34,125 bases of DNA from Deltaproteobacteria bacterium (GTDB lineage: Bacteria; Desulfobacterota; Binatia; UBA9968; JAJDTQ01), in contig JAPPHF010000061.1 of the NCBI GenBank assembly GCA_028821115.1, positions 1-34,125 of the forward strand, written 5' to 3'. The notes beneath the pieces were generated by a model. The model was not told the origin of the DNA, ran no database searches, and saw nothing but the letters and a program-made list of their open reading frames with translations. Below are positions 10,193 through 18,510 of this stretch, piece by piece (position 1 is the first letter of the stretch; every line of letters starts with the position of its first letter). A program made the translations under genes and the position numbers.

Positions 10193-10965
10193 GCGTCCGC
10201 ACATACATACAGAGCCGGCTGGGCTCCCGGAAGATCCTGCTGATGACCCACGTTATCGTGGGCTATCCGTCGCTCGACGTGAACTGGCGGATGCTGGAGC
10301 GGATGGAGCAAGCGGACGTGGATCTGGTGGAGTTGCAGATGCCCTTCAGCGAGCCCATCGCCGACGGGCCGGTGTTCGCCCGGGCCAACCAGGAAGCGCT
10401 CAAAAAGGGCCTTTCCACGGACCAGTACTTCGATTTCATGGCGCGGGCCACCGAGCGCTTCGGGTTCCCTCACGTGATGATGGGCTACTACAACACCGTG
10501 TTCCGGCTCACCCACCGCACCTTTTGCGAGCGGCTGAGGGCGGCCGGCGGCGCGGGCTTCATCGTCCCCGACCTCCCCATCGAGGAGTACCACGACCTTT
10601 TCCCGCTCAGCGAGTCCCACGGGTTGACGCCGGTGGCGCTGTTCACGCCCACCAACACCGATGCGCGGCTGGTCGAGATCGGGCGCCACGGACGCGGTTT
10701 CGTCTACGGCGTGGCGCGGCGCGGGGTGACGGGCAAGCGCACCGACCTGAAGGCCGGCATCGACGCCCTCGCCGCCCGCTACCGCGCCGCCACCGACGTG
10801 CCCCTCGCCCTGGGCTTCGGCATCGCCGGGGGCGACGACGTGCGGCAACTTCACGGCAGTTGCGAGATCGCCATCGTGGGCTCGGCCCTGCTCGAGCACT
10901 GGGAGAACGGCGGCGAAGAAGAATACCGGAGCTTTCTGGAGGAGCTGCAGAAGGCGCGCTTCTGA
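10189..10965 (+). CDS. trpA: Tryptophan synthase alpha chain (TTG start overlapping the trpB stop)
   Basis: In-frame TTG at 10189 (TTGA overlap); VELQMPFSEPIADGP retains catalytic Glu and Asp; GVTGKRT; LALGFGIAGGDDV. Confidence 0.85.
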   Translation: MSVRTYIQSRLGSRKILLMTHVIVGYPSLDVNWRMLERMEQADVDLVELQMPFSEPIADGPVFARANQEALKKGLSTDQYFDFMARATERFGFPHVMMGYYNTVFRLTHRTFCERLRAAGGAGFIVPDLPIEEYHDLFPLSESHGLTPVALFTPTNTDARLVEIGRHGRGFVYGVARRGVTGKRTDLKAGIDALAARYRAATDVPLALGFGIAGGDDVRQLHGSCEIAIVGSALLEHWENGGEEEYRSFLEELQKARF

Positions 10966-11000
10966 GGCGAATCCCTGTTTGCCGCGAGGACACCCGAACC

Positions 11001-11951
11001 ATGAAGGCAGTCTTCATCCCTGAAACCGGCGGCCCCGAGGTCCTGACCTACGGCGACGTTGCCGAACCCGCCATCGGCGCCGGTGATCTCCTGGTCCAGG
11101 TGAAGGCGGCGGCGCTCAACCGCCGGGACCTGTTCGCCCGAGCGGGCACCCACGGTGTCAAGCCGACCCTGCCCCACGTCCCGGGTCTGGAGGTCGCCGG
11201 CGAGGTGGTGCGGGCTGGGCCGGAGGCAACCACCTTCAAGATCGGCGACCGGGTGCTGGGGCGGTGCAGAGGCGGCGGCTACGCGGAACTCGCGCGGATG
11301 GAAGCCGCCGACGCCTACCCCTTCCCCGAGTGGATGTCGTTCGAGGAAGCGGCATGCATCGCGGTGCCCTTCGGCACCGCCTGGCGCATGCTGGTGCGCC
11401 GGGCCATGCTGAAGTCGGGAGAGGACCTGCTGGTGATCGCCGCGGGCAGCGGCATCGGCAGCGGCGCCATCCAGCTCGGCAAGCTGTTGGGAGCGCGGGT
11501 CATCACCACCGCCAGCGCTCAATGGAAGCTCGACAAGGCCGCCGAGCTGGGCGCCGACGCGGGCATCAACTACAAGGAGTTCCCCGAGTTCAGCAAGAAG
11601 GTCCAGGAGTTGACCGGCGGCGAGGGCGTGCACGTCATCTTCGAGCACGTGGGCGCGGCAGTGTGGGGGGAGTGCTTCGCCAGCCTCCGGCGGGGCGGCC
11701 GCTTCATCAACTCCGGGGTCACCGCCGGCCACCGGGTGGAGCTTCACCTGGGGCAGCTCTGGACCCGCGAACTGACCCTCATGGGCACCACCATGCGGCC
11801 GCGGGACGACATGCCCGCGGTCATGACCCTGGTGCGCGGCGGAAAGCTCCGCGGCGTGGTCTCCGAGGTGCTGCCGCTGCGCGAGGCCGCCCGCGCCCAC
11901 GATCTCATGGAACGAAGCGAGTTCTTCGGCAAGATCGTGCTGGTCCCCTAG
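11001..11951 (+). CDS. Zinc-type/quinone oxidoreductase-like MDR family protein
   Basis: MKAVFIPETGGPEVLTYGDV; HVPGLEVAGEV; VIAAGSGIGSGAIQLGKLLGARVITTAS nucleotide-binding site. Confidence 0.92.
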   Translation: MKAVFIPETGGPEVLTYGDVAEPAIGAGDLLVQVKAAALNRRDLFARAGTHGVKPTLPHVPGLEVAGEVVRAGPEATTFKIGDRVLGRCRGGGYAELARMEAADAYPFPEWMSFEEAACIAVPFGTAWRMLVRRAMLKSGEDLLVIAAGSGIGSGAIQLGKLLGARVITTASAQWKLDKAAELGADAGINYKEFPEFSKKVQELTGGEGVHVIFEHVGAAVWGECFASLRRGGRFINSGVTAGHRVELHLGQLWTRELTLMGTTMRPRDDMPAVMTLVRGGKLRGVVSEVLPLREAARAHDLMERSEFFGKIVLVP

Positions 11952-12092
11952 ATGGCGTCCTTCGACTTCGCTTCGCTACGCTCAGGACGAACGGAACTTT
12001 GGTGTCCCGCAGCAGCAACCCCACCACGCCACAGGTTTTCCAAAACCGTTCGTCCTGAGCGTAGCGAAGCGAAGTCGAAGGACGCCATCTAG
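11948..12092. repeat. Perfect 47-bp inverted repeat (arms 11948-11994 and 12046-12092) with 51-nt spacer; REP/MITE-like element
   Basis: Left arm CTAGATGGCGTCCTTCGACTTCGCTTCGCTACGCTCAGGACGAACGG; right arm is its exact reverse complement; outer ends are CTAG. Confidence 0.95.
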
Positions 12093-12109
12093 AACGGACA
12101 AGAAAGATC

Positions 12110-13057
12110 ATGCGGTTCGGGATCATGGGGACCGGCGGGGTTGGGGGCTATTTCGGCGGGCTGCTGGCCCGTGCGGGGCTGCCGGTGTGCTTCATCGCCA
12201 GGGGCGGCCATCTCCAGGCGCTGAAGGAAAACGGCCTCGCCGTGGAGTCCGTGGAACCCGGCAGGTTCAACGTCCGGGATACACTGTTCACCGACGACGC
12301 CGCGGAGGCCGGACCGTGCGACGTGATCCTTTACTGCGTGAAGACGCCCGCCAACGACACGGCCATTCCCTTCATGCGGCCGATGATCGGCCCTGATACC
12401 GTGGTCATCTCGCTCCAGAACGGCGTCGACAACGGCGAGTTGCTGGCCCGCGAGTTCGGTGAGGGCCGGGTCATGGAGGGAGCCGCCTATGTCTTCAGCA
12501 CCATCACGGCGCCGGGGAAGATCCACCAGACCGGCGGGCCTCGCAAGATCGTGTTCGGGCGCCTCGGCGGGGGTGGCAGTCAAAGTGGCGAGGAAATCGT
12601 CGGCGTCATGCGTGGGGCCCAGGTCGACGCCCGTCTCTCCGAGGACATCCGCATCGAGCTGTGGAACAAGTTCATCCTGATCTGCGCGGTGAGCGGCATG
12701 ACCGCGCTGACCCGACGGCCGCTGGGCGAGATCCTAGGCTACGACGGCACCGCGCGCATGGCGCGGGAGGTGATGCGGGAGGTCTACCAACTGGCGCTGG
12801 CCATGGGGATACCGCTGGAGCCCGAATCCGACGCCGCCAACTACCGCTTCATGGCGCAACAGGACCCTTCCGGCAAGGGAAGCATGTGCCATGACCTGGA
12901 AGCGGGACGGCGCCTCGAGATCGACTCATTGTGCGGGTACGTGTCGCGCATGGCCCGCGTCCACGGCGTCGCCACCCCGCTCAACGACTATCTCTACGAC
13001 ACACTCAAACTGGAGGACCTGCAGGCGGTGAGGCGGTCGAGGGAGGCGCCAGCATGA
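12110..13057 (+). CDS. Ketopantoate reductase (PanE/ApbA) family
   Basis: MRFGIMGTGGVGGYFGGLLARAG; CVKTPAND; SLQNGVDN; ELWNKFILICAVSGMTAL. Confidence 0.92.
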   Translation: MRFGIMGTGGVGGYFGGLLARAGLPVCFIARGGHLQALKENGLAVESVEPGRFNVRDTLFTDDAAEAGPCDVILYCVKTPANDTAIPFMRPMIGPDTVVISLQNGVDNGELLAREFGEGRVMEGAAYVFSTITAPGKIHQTGGPRKIVFGRLGGGGSQSGEEIVGVMRGAQVDARLSEDIRIELWNKFILICAVSGMTALTRRPLGEILGYDGTARMAREVMREVYQLALAMGIPLEPESDAANYRFMAQQDPSGKGSMCHDLEAGRRLEIDSLCGYVSRMARVHGVATPLNDYLYDTLKLEDLQAVRRSREAPA

Positions 13058-13755
13058 CCGCTCCCCGCCAGCACGTGGAGAAGATCCCCGTAGACCGCGG
13101 CATGCAGGTGTCCGCGGTGGTGGCGGAGCCGGCAGCGTACCACGCCGGTGAATCCGACGTCATCGTCCTCGCCCACGGCGCGGGCGCGGACATGCACCAC
13201 CCGTTCATGAGCTTCTTCCACGAGTCCCTGGCGCGGTCGGGCTGGCTCTCGGTGAAGTTCAACTTCCCGTACAAGGAGTTGGGCCGGAAGGCGCCCGATC
13301 CCGCGCCCCGGTTGGAGGACGCCTTCGAGCGGGTGCTGACCCACGTGCGGGAGACTCTCCGCCCGGCGCCGGGGCGGCTCTTCATCGGCGGCAAGTCCAT
13401 GGGCGGCCGCATCGCCGCCAACGTCGCCGCCAGGGAGGCTGAGGCCGGGGAGCAAGGTCTGGCGGGTCTCGTCTTTCTCGGCTACCCGCTGCACGCGCCC
13501 AAGCGCCACGACCGGCTCCGGGCCGACAACCTCGTGAAGATCGCCGCGCCCATGCTGTTCGTGGAAGGCACCAACGACCCCTTCTGCCGGCTCGACCTGC
13601 TGGACGAGGTGCTGAAGCGGGTCCGGGCGCGGGCCCGGACCCACGTCATCGAAGGCGGCAACCACGACTTCCGCGTTCCCAAACGCCTGGGCCGCGAGGC
13701 CCAAGACATCTGGCGGGAAGTGGTGGAAACGATCTGTGAGTGGCGGGCCAGCTAG
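13054..13755 (+). CDS. Alpha/beta hydrolase (KANL3/Tex30-like, dienelactone hydrolase superfamily)
   Basis: ATGA overlap with upstream gene; VLAHGAGADMHHPFM; GGKSMGGR nucleophile elbow; GGNHDF. Confidence 0.85.
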   Translation: MTAPRQHVEKIPVDRGMQVSAVVAEPAAYHAGESDVIVLAHGAGADMHHPFMSFFHESLARSGWLSVKFNFPYKELGRKAPDPAPRLEDAFERVLTHVRETLRPAPGRLFIGGKSMGGRIAANVAAREAEAGEQGLAGLVFLGYPLHAPKRHDRLRADNLVKIAAPMLFVEGTNDPFCRLDLLDEVLKRVRARARTHVIEGGNHDFRVPKRLGREAQDIWREVVETICEWRAS

Positions 13756-13760
13756 GCCGG

Positions 13761-14357
13761 CTACTTTGCGGGTTCCTTGCGCCGGGCCGTGTTGGTGACG
13801 ATGGGCTCCACCGGCACGTCGCTGTGGTGACCGCGGTCGCCGGTCTTCACGCCCGCGATCTTGTCCACCACGTCCATGCCCTCCACCACCTTGCCGAACA
13901 CCGCGTAGCCGAAGTCCCGGGTGCCGTGGTCCAGGAACTCGTTATCCTTCAGGTTGATAAAGAACTGGGAGGTGGCGCTGTTGATGTCGGAAGTGCGCGC
14001 CATGGACAGCGTGCCGCGGGTGTTCTTGACGCCGTTGTCGGCCTCGTTCTTGATGGGCGCCCGGGTCTCCTTCTGGTTCATGTCGGCGGTAAAACCGCCG
14101 CCCTGGATCACGAAACCGGGGATCACCCGATGAAAGATGGTGCCGTCAAAGAAGCCGGCGTCGACGTAGTCGAGGAAGTTCTTCGCCGTGATCGGGGCTT
14201 CCTCGGAAAGTAGCTCGATCGTGATGTCGCCCATCGACGTAGAAAAAATCACCACAGGTCTGTCTCCTCCCTCTGCTGTTGGGCCGAACGCCGCGGCGCC
14301 CAGAAACAAAATGACTGCCGCAATCAGGCACCTGAGTGCCGTACCCTGCTGTGCCAA
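13761..14357 (-). CDS. Peptidylprolyl isomerase (cyclophilin), exported
   Basis: TSMGDITIELLSEEAPITAKNFLDYVDAGFFDGTIFHRVIPGFVIQGG; start moved to TTG at 14357 because GAGGAGG lies 6 nt upstream, followed by a signal peptide. Confidence 0.9.
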   Translation of the reverse strand: MAQQGTALRCLIAAVILFLGAAAFGPTAEGGDRPVVIFSTSMGDITIELLSEEAPITAKNFLDYVDAGFFDGTIFHRVIPGFVIQGGGFTADMNQKETRAPIKNEADNGVKNTRGTLSMARTSDINSATSQFFINLKDNEFLDHGTRDFGYAVFGKVVEGMDVVDKIAGVKTGDRGHHSDVPVEPIVTNTARRKEPAK

Positions 14358-14383
14358 GAAGTACCTCCTCACTGTGTTTCCAC

Positions 14384-15220
14384 TCACGCCTCACCCGCCG
14401 TGACTCGGTCCAGTATCCAGTCCACCACCCGCGGCTTGCCTAGTATGACATCAAAACGCCGGTCGCGGAGGTCCTTCCCTGCCCTCTGGAAGCTCACGTA
14501 GCGGCCGCCGGCCTCCTCCATCAACACCTTGCTGGCCATGGTATCCCAGAGTCGCAGGTCGAAGTCCACCATGGCCCCCACCGAGCCCCCGATGGCCAGC
14601 GCGTGGCCGAAGCAGTCGGTGTAGGTCCGCACCGCTGGGTGTGCCTCCATCAACGCGTCGAACACGTTCGCACGACCGGCGCTGACGAACTGCTGCCGGT
14701 CGCCGATGCCGATAATCTCCTTTTCCAGGGCCTCGTCCGCGCCCAGGTCCTCCAGCTTGAGAGCCTCATCGTTGCAGCGGGTCCCGAGGCCCCTGGCCGC
14801 GCTGTAGGTCCTGTCCAGGCCCGGCAGGTCGATGATCCCGAGGACCGGGTCTTCGCCGTGGAGCAGGGCCAGCAGCGTACCGTACAGCGGCACGCCGTGC
14901 CGGAAGCTCTTGGTGCCGTCGATGGGATCGATGACCCAGGTAAGGGCCTGGCCGCTTCCGGTGTCGGAGAGCTCCTCGCCGATGATGCGGTGGGTGGGAA
15001 AGCGCGACGCCAGCAGGGTCCGGGCCTTCTCCTCCACGGCGATATCCACGTCCGTCACGAAGCTGCCGTCGGCCTTGGACCGATGGGTAAAGCCCTTCTC
15101 CAGCAAGGTTTCGATGAGGGCTCGCGTCTGCCGGACGATGCCGCGAGCCTCGGACAGCAACTCCCGCAACTCCGCCGCCTCGGGTGCGCCGCTCACCGCG
15201 AAACCCTCCCCCCACAACAC
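14384..15220 (-). CDS. Inositol monophosphatase family protein (HisN-like histidinol phosphatase candidate)
   Basis: GEELSD, WVIDPIDGTKSFRHGVP, RLWDTMASKVLMEEAGG signature motifs. Confidence 0.85.
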   Translation of the reverse strand: MLWGEGFAVSGAPEAAELRELLSEARGIVRQTRALIETLLEKGFTHRSKADGSFVTDVDIAVEEKARTLLASRFPTHRIIGEELSDTGSGQALTWVIDPIDGTKSFRHGVPLYGTLLALLHGEDPVLGIIDLPGLDRTYSAARGLGTRCNDEALKLEDLGADEALEKEIIGIGDRQQFVSAGRANVFDALMEAHPAVRTYTDCFGHALAIGGSVGAMVDFDLRLWDTMASKVLMEEAGGRYVSFQRAGKDLRDRRFDVILGKPRVVDWILDRVTAGEA

Positions 15221-15388
15221 GCCGTGGCCTCCCCCGAACCCATGGGCCGAGTATACACGTTGCTCAGGACGCAGGGAAACGAGGGCCGGATCCGCACGGG
15301 CTCCCCAGGAGACGGTGGACGGGCGGTTGTGCCGCTGTTAGGGTTACCAGCGGCGGTTCGGGCCGCCGGACTGCCACAGGGAGGCCCC

Positions 15389-16147
15389 ATGGACCACAAG
15401 ATCTTTGCCATGACCGTCGGCATCGCGGAGAACTGGCGCCCCTCGGGCATCATGCCGTGCATCCGCAGCGACGCGGAGCGGGACGAGCCGGTACCCTACA
15501 TCGTCTGGTGCATCGAGACCCCGGACGGGCCGGTGGTGGTGGATACGGCCTACCACCCGGACTACGTCCCTGCGGAATGGGCTCAGGGCAACCAGTTCCG
15601 GGAACCGGCTCAACTTCTGGGCGAGCTAGGGATGCGCCCGGAGGATGTGGCAACCGTTATCGTGACCCACTTTCACGTGGACCATTTCACCGGTTTCGAC
15701 TTCTTCCCCAAGGCGAACTTCGTTATCCAGAAGGACGAGTACGACTTCTGGACCGGGCCGATGATGCGCTTCGACTACCTCAACAACCTGATCCGGCCCA
15801 AGGTGCGGCCGGCGCTGCAACGGCTGGTGGACGACGGCCGCGTTACGCTGGTGGACGGCGACCACCAACTGGTCCCCGGGGTGGAGCTCCTGAAGGCCGG
15901 CGGCCACACGCCCGGGTCGCAGATGGTGGCGGTGGAGACGGCGCGGGGCAAGGCGGTGTTGTGCGGCGACATCGCCTACACCTACCGTAACCTGCGCGAG
16001 CGCATCCCGGTGGGCTGGTACTTCAACCTGCCGGACTCGGTGGTGGCGCTGGATCGGGCGCTTGAGACAGCGTCCAGCCCCGAGCTGTCGTTCCCCAACC
16101 ACGATCCCGAGATCATGCAAGGCAAGCGGGTGATACGGGTGGCCTGA
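15389..16147 (+). CDS. N-acyl homoserine lactonase-like metallo-beta-lactamase fold hydrolase
   Basis: MDHKIFAMTVGIAENWRPSG...; VIVTHFHVDHFTGFDFF (HxHxDH), GGHTPGSQMV, LCGDIAYTYRN. Confidence 0.85.
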   Translation: MDHKIFAMTVGIAENWRPSGIMPCIRSDAERDEPVPYIVWCIETPDGPVVVDTAYHPDYVPAEWAQGNQFREPAQLLGELGMRPEDVATVIVTHFHVDHFTGFDFFPKANFVIQKDEYDFWTGPMMRFDYLNNLIRPKVRPALQRLVDDGRVTLVDGDHQLVPGVELLKAGGHTPGSQMVAVETARGKAVLCGDIAYTYRNLRERIPVGWYFNLPDSVVALDRALETASSPELSFPNHDPEIMQGKRVIRVA

Positions 16148-16159
16148 GAGGCATCGCAG

Positions 16160-16636
16160 GTGGCGACCCAAAGCCCGGCCGTCCGCCGAATCGGCGTCAT
16201 CTCGGACACCCACGGGCTGGTGCGGCCCCAGGCCGTGGAAGCCCTCCGGGGGTCGGACCTGATCATCCACGCCGGCGACATAGGCAAGCCCGAGGTGCTG
16301 GAGCAGCTTCGCTCGCTGGCGCCGGTGGCCGCGGTGCGTGGCAACGTCGACCGCGGGGCCTGGGCCGGCGAAATCCCCGAGGAACGGACCGTCGAGGTAG
16401 GCGGCGCCCGCATCCACGTGGTTCACAACCTCAAGGCCATGGCCTCGGAGCCGGAAGGCTGCCGCATGGTGATCAGCGGCCACTCGCACAGGCCGTCCAT
16501 CCAAAGGCGCGACGGCGTGATCTACCTCAACCCCGGCAGCGCCGGCCCGAGGCGCTTCACACTGCCGGTGGCGGTGGCGACCGTCCGGTTGAGCATGCGG
16601 AGCCTGCAGCCGAAGCTGCTGGAGCTCGCGGTCTGA
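16160..16636 (+). CDS. YfcE/MJ0936-type metallophosphoesterase (GTG start)
   Basis: RIGVISDTHGLVRP; IIHAGDIG; VRGNVDRG; VISGHSHRP; NPGSAGPRRF. Confidence 0.92.
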   Translation: MATQSPAVRRIGVISDTHGLVRPQAVEALRGSDLIIHAGDIGKPEVLEQLRSLAPVAAVRGNVDRGAWAGEIPEERTVEVGGARIHVVHNLKAMASEPEGCRMVISGHSHRPSIQRRDGVIYLNPGSAGPRRFTLPVAVATVRLSMRSLQPKLLELAV

Positions 16637-16691
16637 CGCGCCCCGGGGCAGTGTTTCACGGACCCGGCACGCAACGCGGGGAGACAACCTC

Positions 16692-17477
16692 ATGGACCTT
16701 CAGGACGCGCTGACAACCGCGCGAGAGGCCGTGCACCAGGCGGGAGAGAAGCTCCTCTCCTACTACACGTCGAAGTACACCATCCAGCACAAAAGCGGCG
16801 GAAACCCCGTCACCACCGCCGACATCGAGGCCAACACCATCCTGCGGGAAGCCCTGCTCGGCGCGTTTCCCGAATCCGGCTGGCTGTCGGAGGAATCATT
16901 GGATGACGGCAAACGGCTGCAACGGGAGTGGGTATGGATAGTCGACCCCCTGGACGGAACCGTGGAGTTCATCAGGGGGATCGATGAGTTCGCCGTGTCC
17001 GTGGCCCTGGTGCACGGCGTGACGCCGGTGGTGGCGGTGACCTACAACCCCGCGACCGGGTGCATGACCCATTGCCGTCGCGGCTCAGGAACCTTCCGGA
17101 ATGGCGCACCCGTGCGGGTGTCGAACCGCTCGCGGCTGGCAGGGGCCACCGCGCTGGCCAGCAGGAGCGAAACCCGGAGAGGCCTTTTCGCGAGGTTCCG
17201 GGGAATTCTCGAGATCACGCCCACGGGCAGCATCGCCCACAAGCTCGCGGAGTTCGCCGGCGGACAGGCCGACCTGACCGTGAGCCTGGCGCCGAAGAAC
17301 GAATGGGACGTGTGCGCGGGCGTGCTGCTTGCCGAGGAAGCCGGTGCCAGGGTCACGGACCTGGACGGAAAGCCCTTCTCCTTCAATCAGGCCGACACGT
17401 TGCGCAACGGCGTGATCGCCGCCAATCCGACGCTCTATCCCGACCTGTTCCGCCTGGTCGCCGAGCGCGAGCCCTAG
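16692..17477 (+). CDS. Inositol monophosphatase family protein (CysQ/bisphosphate nucleotidase-like)
   Basis: GWLSEESLDD, WIVDPLDGTVEFIRGIDEFAVSVALV, NEWDVCAGVLLAEEAGA. Confidence 0.85.
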   Translation: MDLQDALTTAREAVHQAGEKLLSYYTSKYTIQHKSGGNPVTTADIEANTILREALLGAFPESGWLSEESLDDGKRLQREWVWIVDPLDGTVEFIRGIDEFAVSVALVHGVTPVVAVTYNPATGCMTHCRRGSGTFRNGAPVRVSNRSRLAGATALASRSETRRGLFARFRGILEITPTGSIAHKLAEFAGGQADLTVSLAPKNEWDVCAGVLLAEEAGARVTDLDGKPFSFNQADTLRNGVIAANPTLYPDLFRLVAEREP

Positions 17478-17782
17478 CCGTCGTCTTCGGGGTCGGTTTC
17501 TTCCGGGTCGGTGACTTCAGGGTCGGTGACTTCAGGTTCGGTGACTTCAGGTTCGGTGACTTCGTGCAGCAGCTCCAGGGCCTCCTCGGCCTCGTCTTCC
17601 GGCACCTGGATCACCGCGGCCACGCCGGCCGAGCCGAAGCCGCCCCACAGGGGGGCCACCGGCAGCAGCGTCAGCGCCGACTCGCCCTGCACCACGTAGG
17701 TGATGCCCGCGCTGTCCAGGACGGACTTGACGACGGCCAGGGTGGACACGTCCACCGTCCGAAAGACGTCGACATAGTTCAC
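17474..17782 (-). CDS. DUF2007-like putative signal-transducing protein with acidic tandem-repeat C-terminus (GTG start)
   Basis: (V/M)NYVDVFRTVDVSTLAVVKSVLDSAGITYVVQGE...VIQVPEDEAEEALELLHEVTEPEVTEPEVTDPEVTDPEETDPEDDG. Confidence 0.7.
   Translation of the reverse strand: MNYVDVFRTVDVSTLAVVKSVLDSAGITYVVQGESALTLLPVAPLWGGFGSAGVAAVIQVPEDEAEEALELLHEVTEPEVTEPEVTDPEVTDPEETDPEDDG
17490..17564. repeat. 15-bp tandem repeat, about 5 copies, in frame
   Basis: Units GGGTCGGTTTCTTCC / GGGTCGGTGACTTCA x2 / GGTTCGGTGACTTCA / GGTTCGGTGACTTCG. Confidence 0.95.
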
Positions 17783-18507
17783 GGCAAGGGTCCTTCCTCT
17801 GAGGGGTTCACGGCGGCGCCAGCAATGTCCAGCACCAGCTTCGTCACCGCGACGCGCCCGCCCAGGCACACGTCCACGTCCCGGCCGGGCTGTCGCGGGC
17901 GTTCGTGGTACACCGCATCGTAGACGAACGCCCCTTCTTCCCTCCGGTAGGCCACGCCCAGGGGCTCTGTGTCCAGGGCACAGAACGCCAGGTCCACGGC
18001 GCCGTCGGTGGGCGGGTGCGGCAGGTTCACGTTCCAGAACTCGCCCTTGGCCGGCTCGCCGGCAAGAATCCTCCTCAGCACGAGCGCCGCCCGGCGATGC
18101 GTGACTTCCCAGTCCACCGGCCGCCCCTTGGCCACGTACTGTGAGATGGCGAGAGAGCGGCAGCCCAGCAGCGCGGCCTCGCGGGCCGCCGCCACGGTGC
18201 CCGAGGTGTAGATGTCGGCGCCGAGGTTCGCTCCCCGGTTGACGCCCGACAGCACCCAGGACGCATCCGGCGCGATCTCCGTGAGCCCGATCCGGACGCA
18301 GTCCGCGGGGCTGGCCTGAACGCGGTACCATCCGTCATCGGTGCGCTCCACGGCGATGGGCCGGTCCGTGGTTAGTTTGTGCCCCACGCCGGACTGCACC
18401 TCCGCCGGCGCCACCACCACGACGTCGGCCCATTCGCGCACGGTCCGCTCCAGCACTTCCAGGCCGGGCGCATCGATGCCGTCGTCGTTGGTCAGCAGGA
18501 ATTTCAC
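17779..18507 (-). CDS. surE: 5'/3'-nucleotidase SurE
   Basis: MKFLLTNDDGIDAPGLEVLE; SGVNRGANLGADIYTSGTVAAAREA; NVNLP. Confidence 0.95.
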   Translation of the reverse strand: MKFLLTNDDGIDAPGLEVLERTVREWADVVVVAPAEVQSGVGHKLTTDRPIAVERTDDGWYRVQASPADCVRIGLTEIAPDASWVLSGVNRGANLGADIYTSGTVAAAREAALLGCRSLAISQYVAKGRPVDWEVTHRRAALVLRRILAGEPAKGEFWNVNLPHPPTDGAVDLAFCALDTEPLGVAYRREEGAFVYDAVYHERPRQPGRDVDVCLGGRVAVTKLVLDIAGAAVNPSEEGPLP

Positions 18508-18510
18508 CGG

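Noticed and set aside
11905-12126. 73-aa ORF across the 47-bp inverted repeat
   Set aside because: Peptide is generated by the palindromic repeat itself and is not a credible gene.
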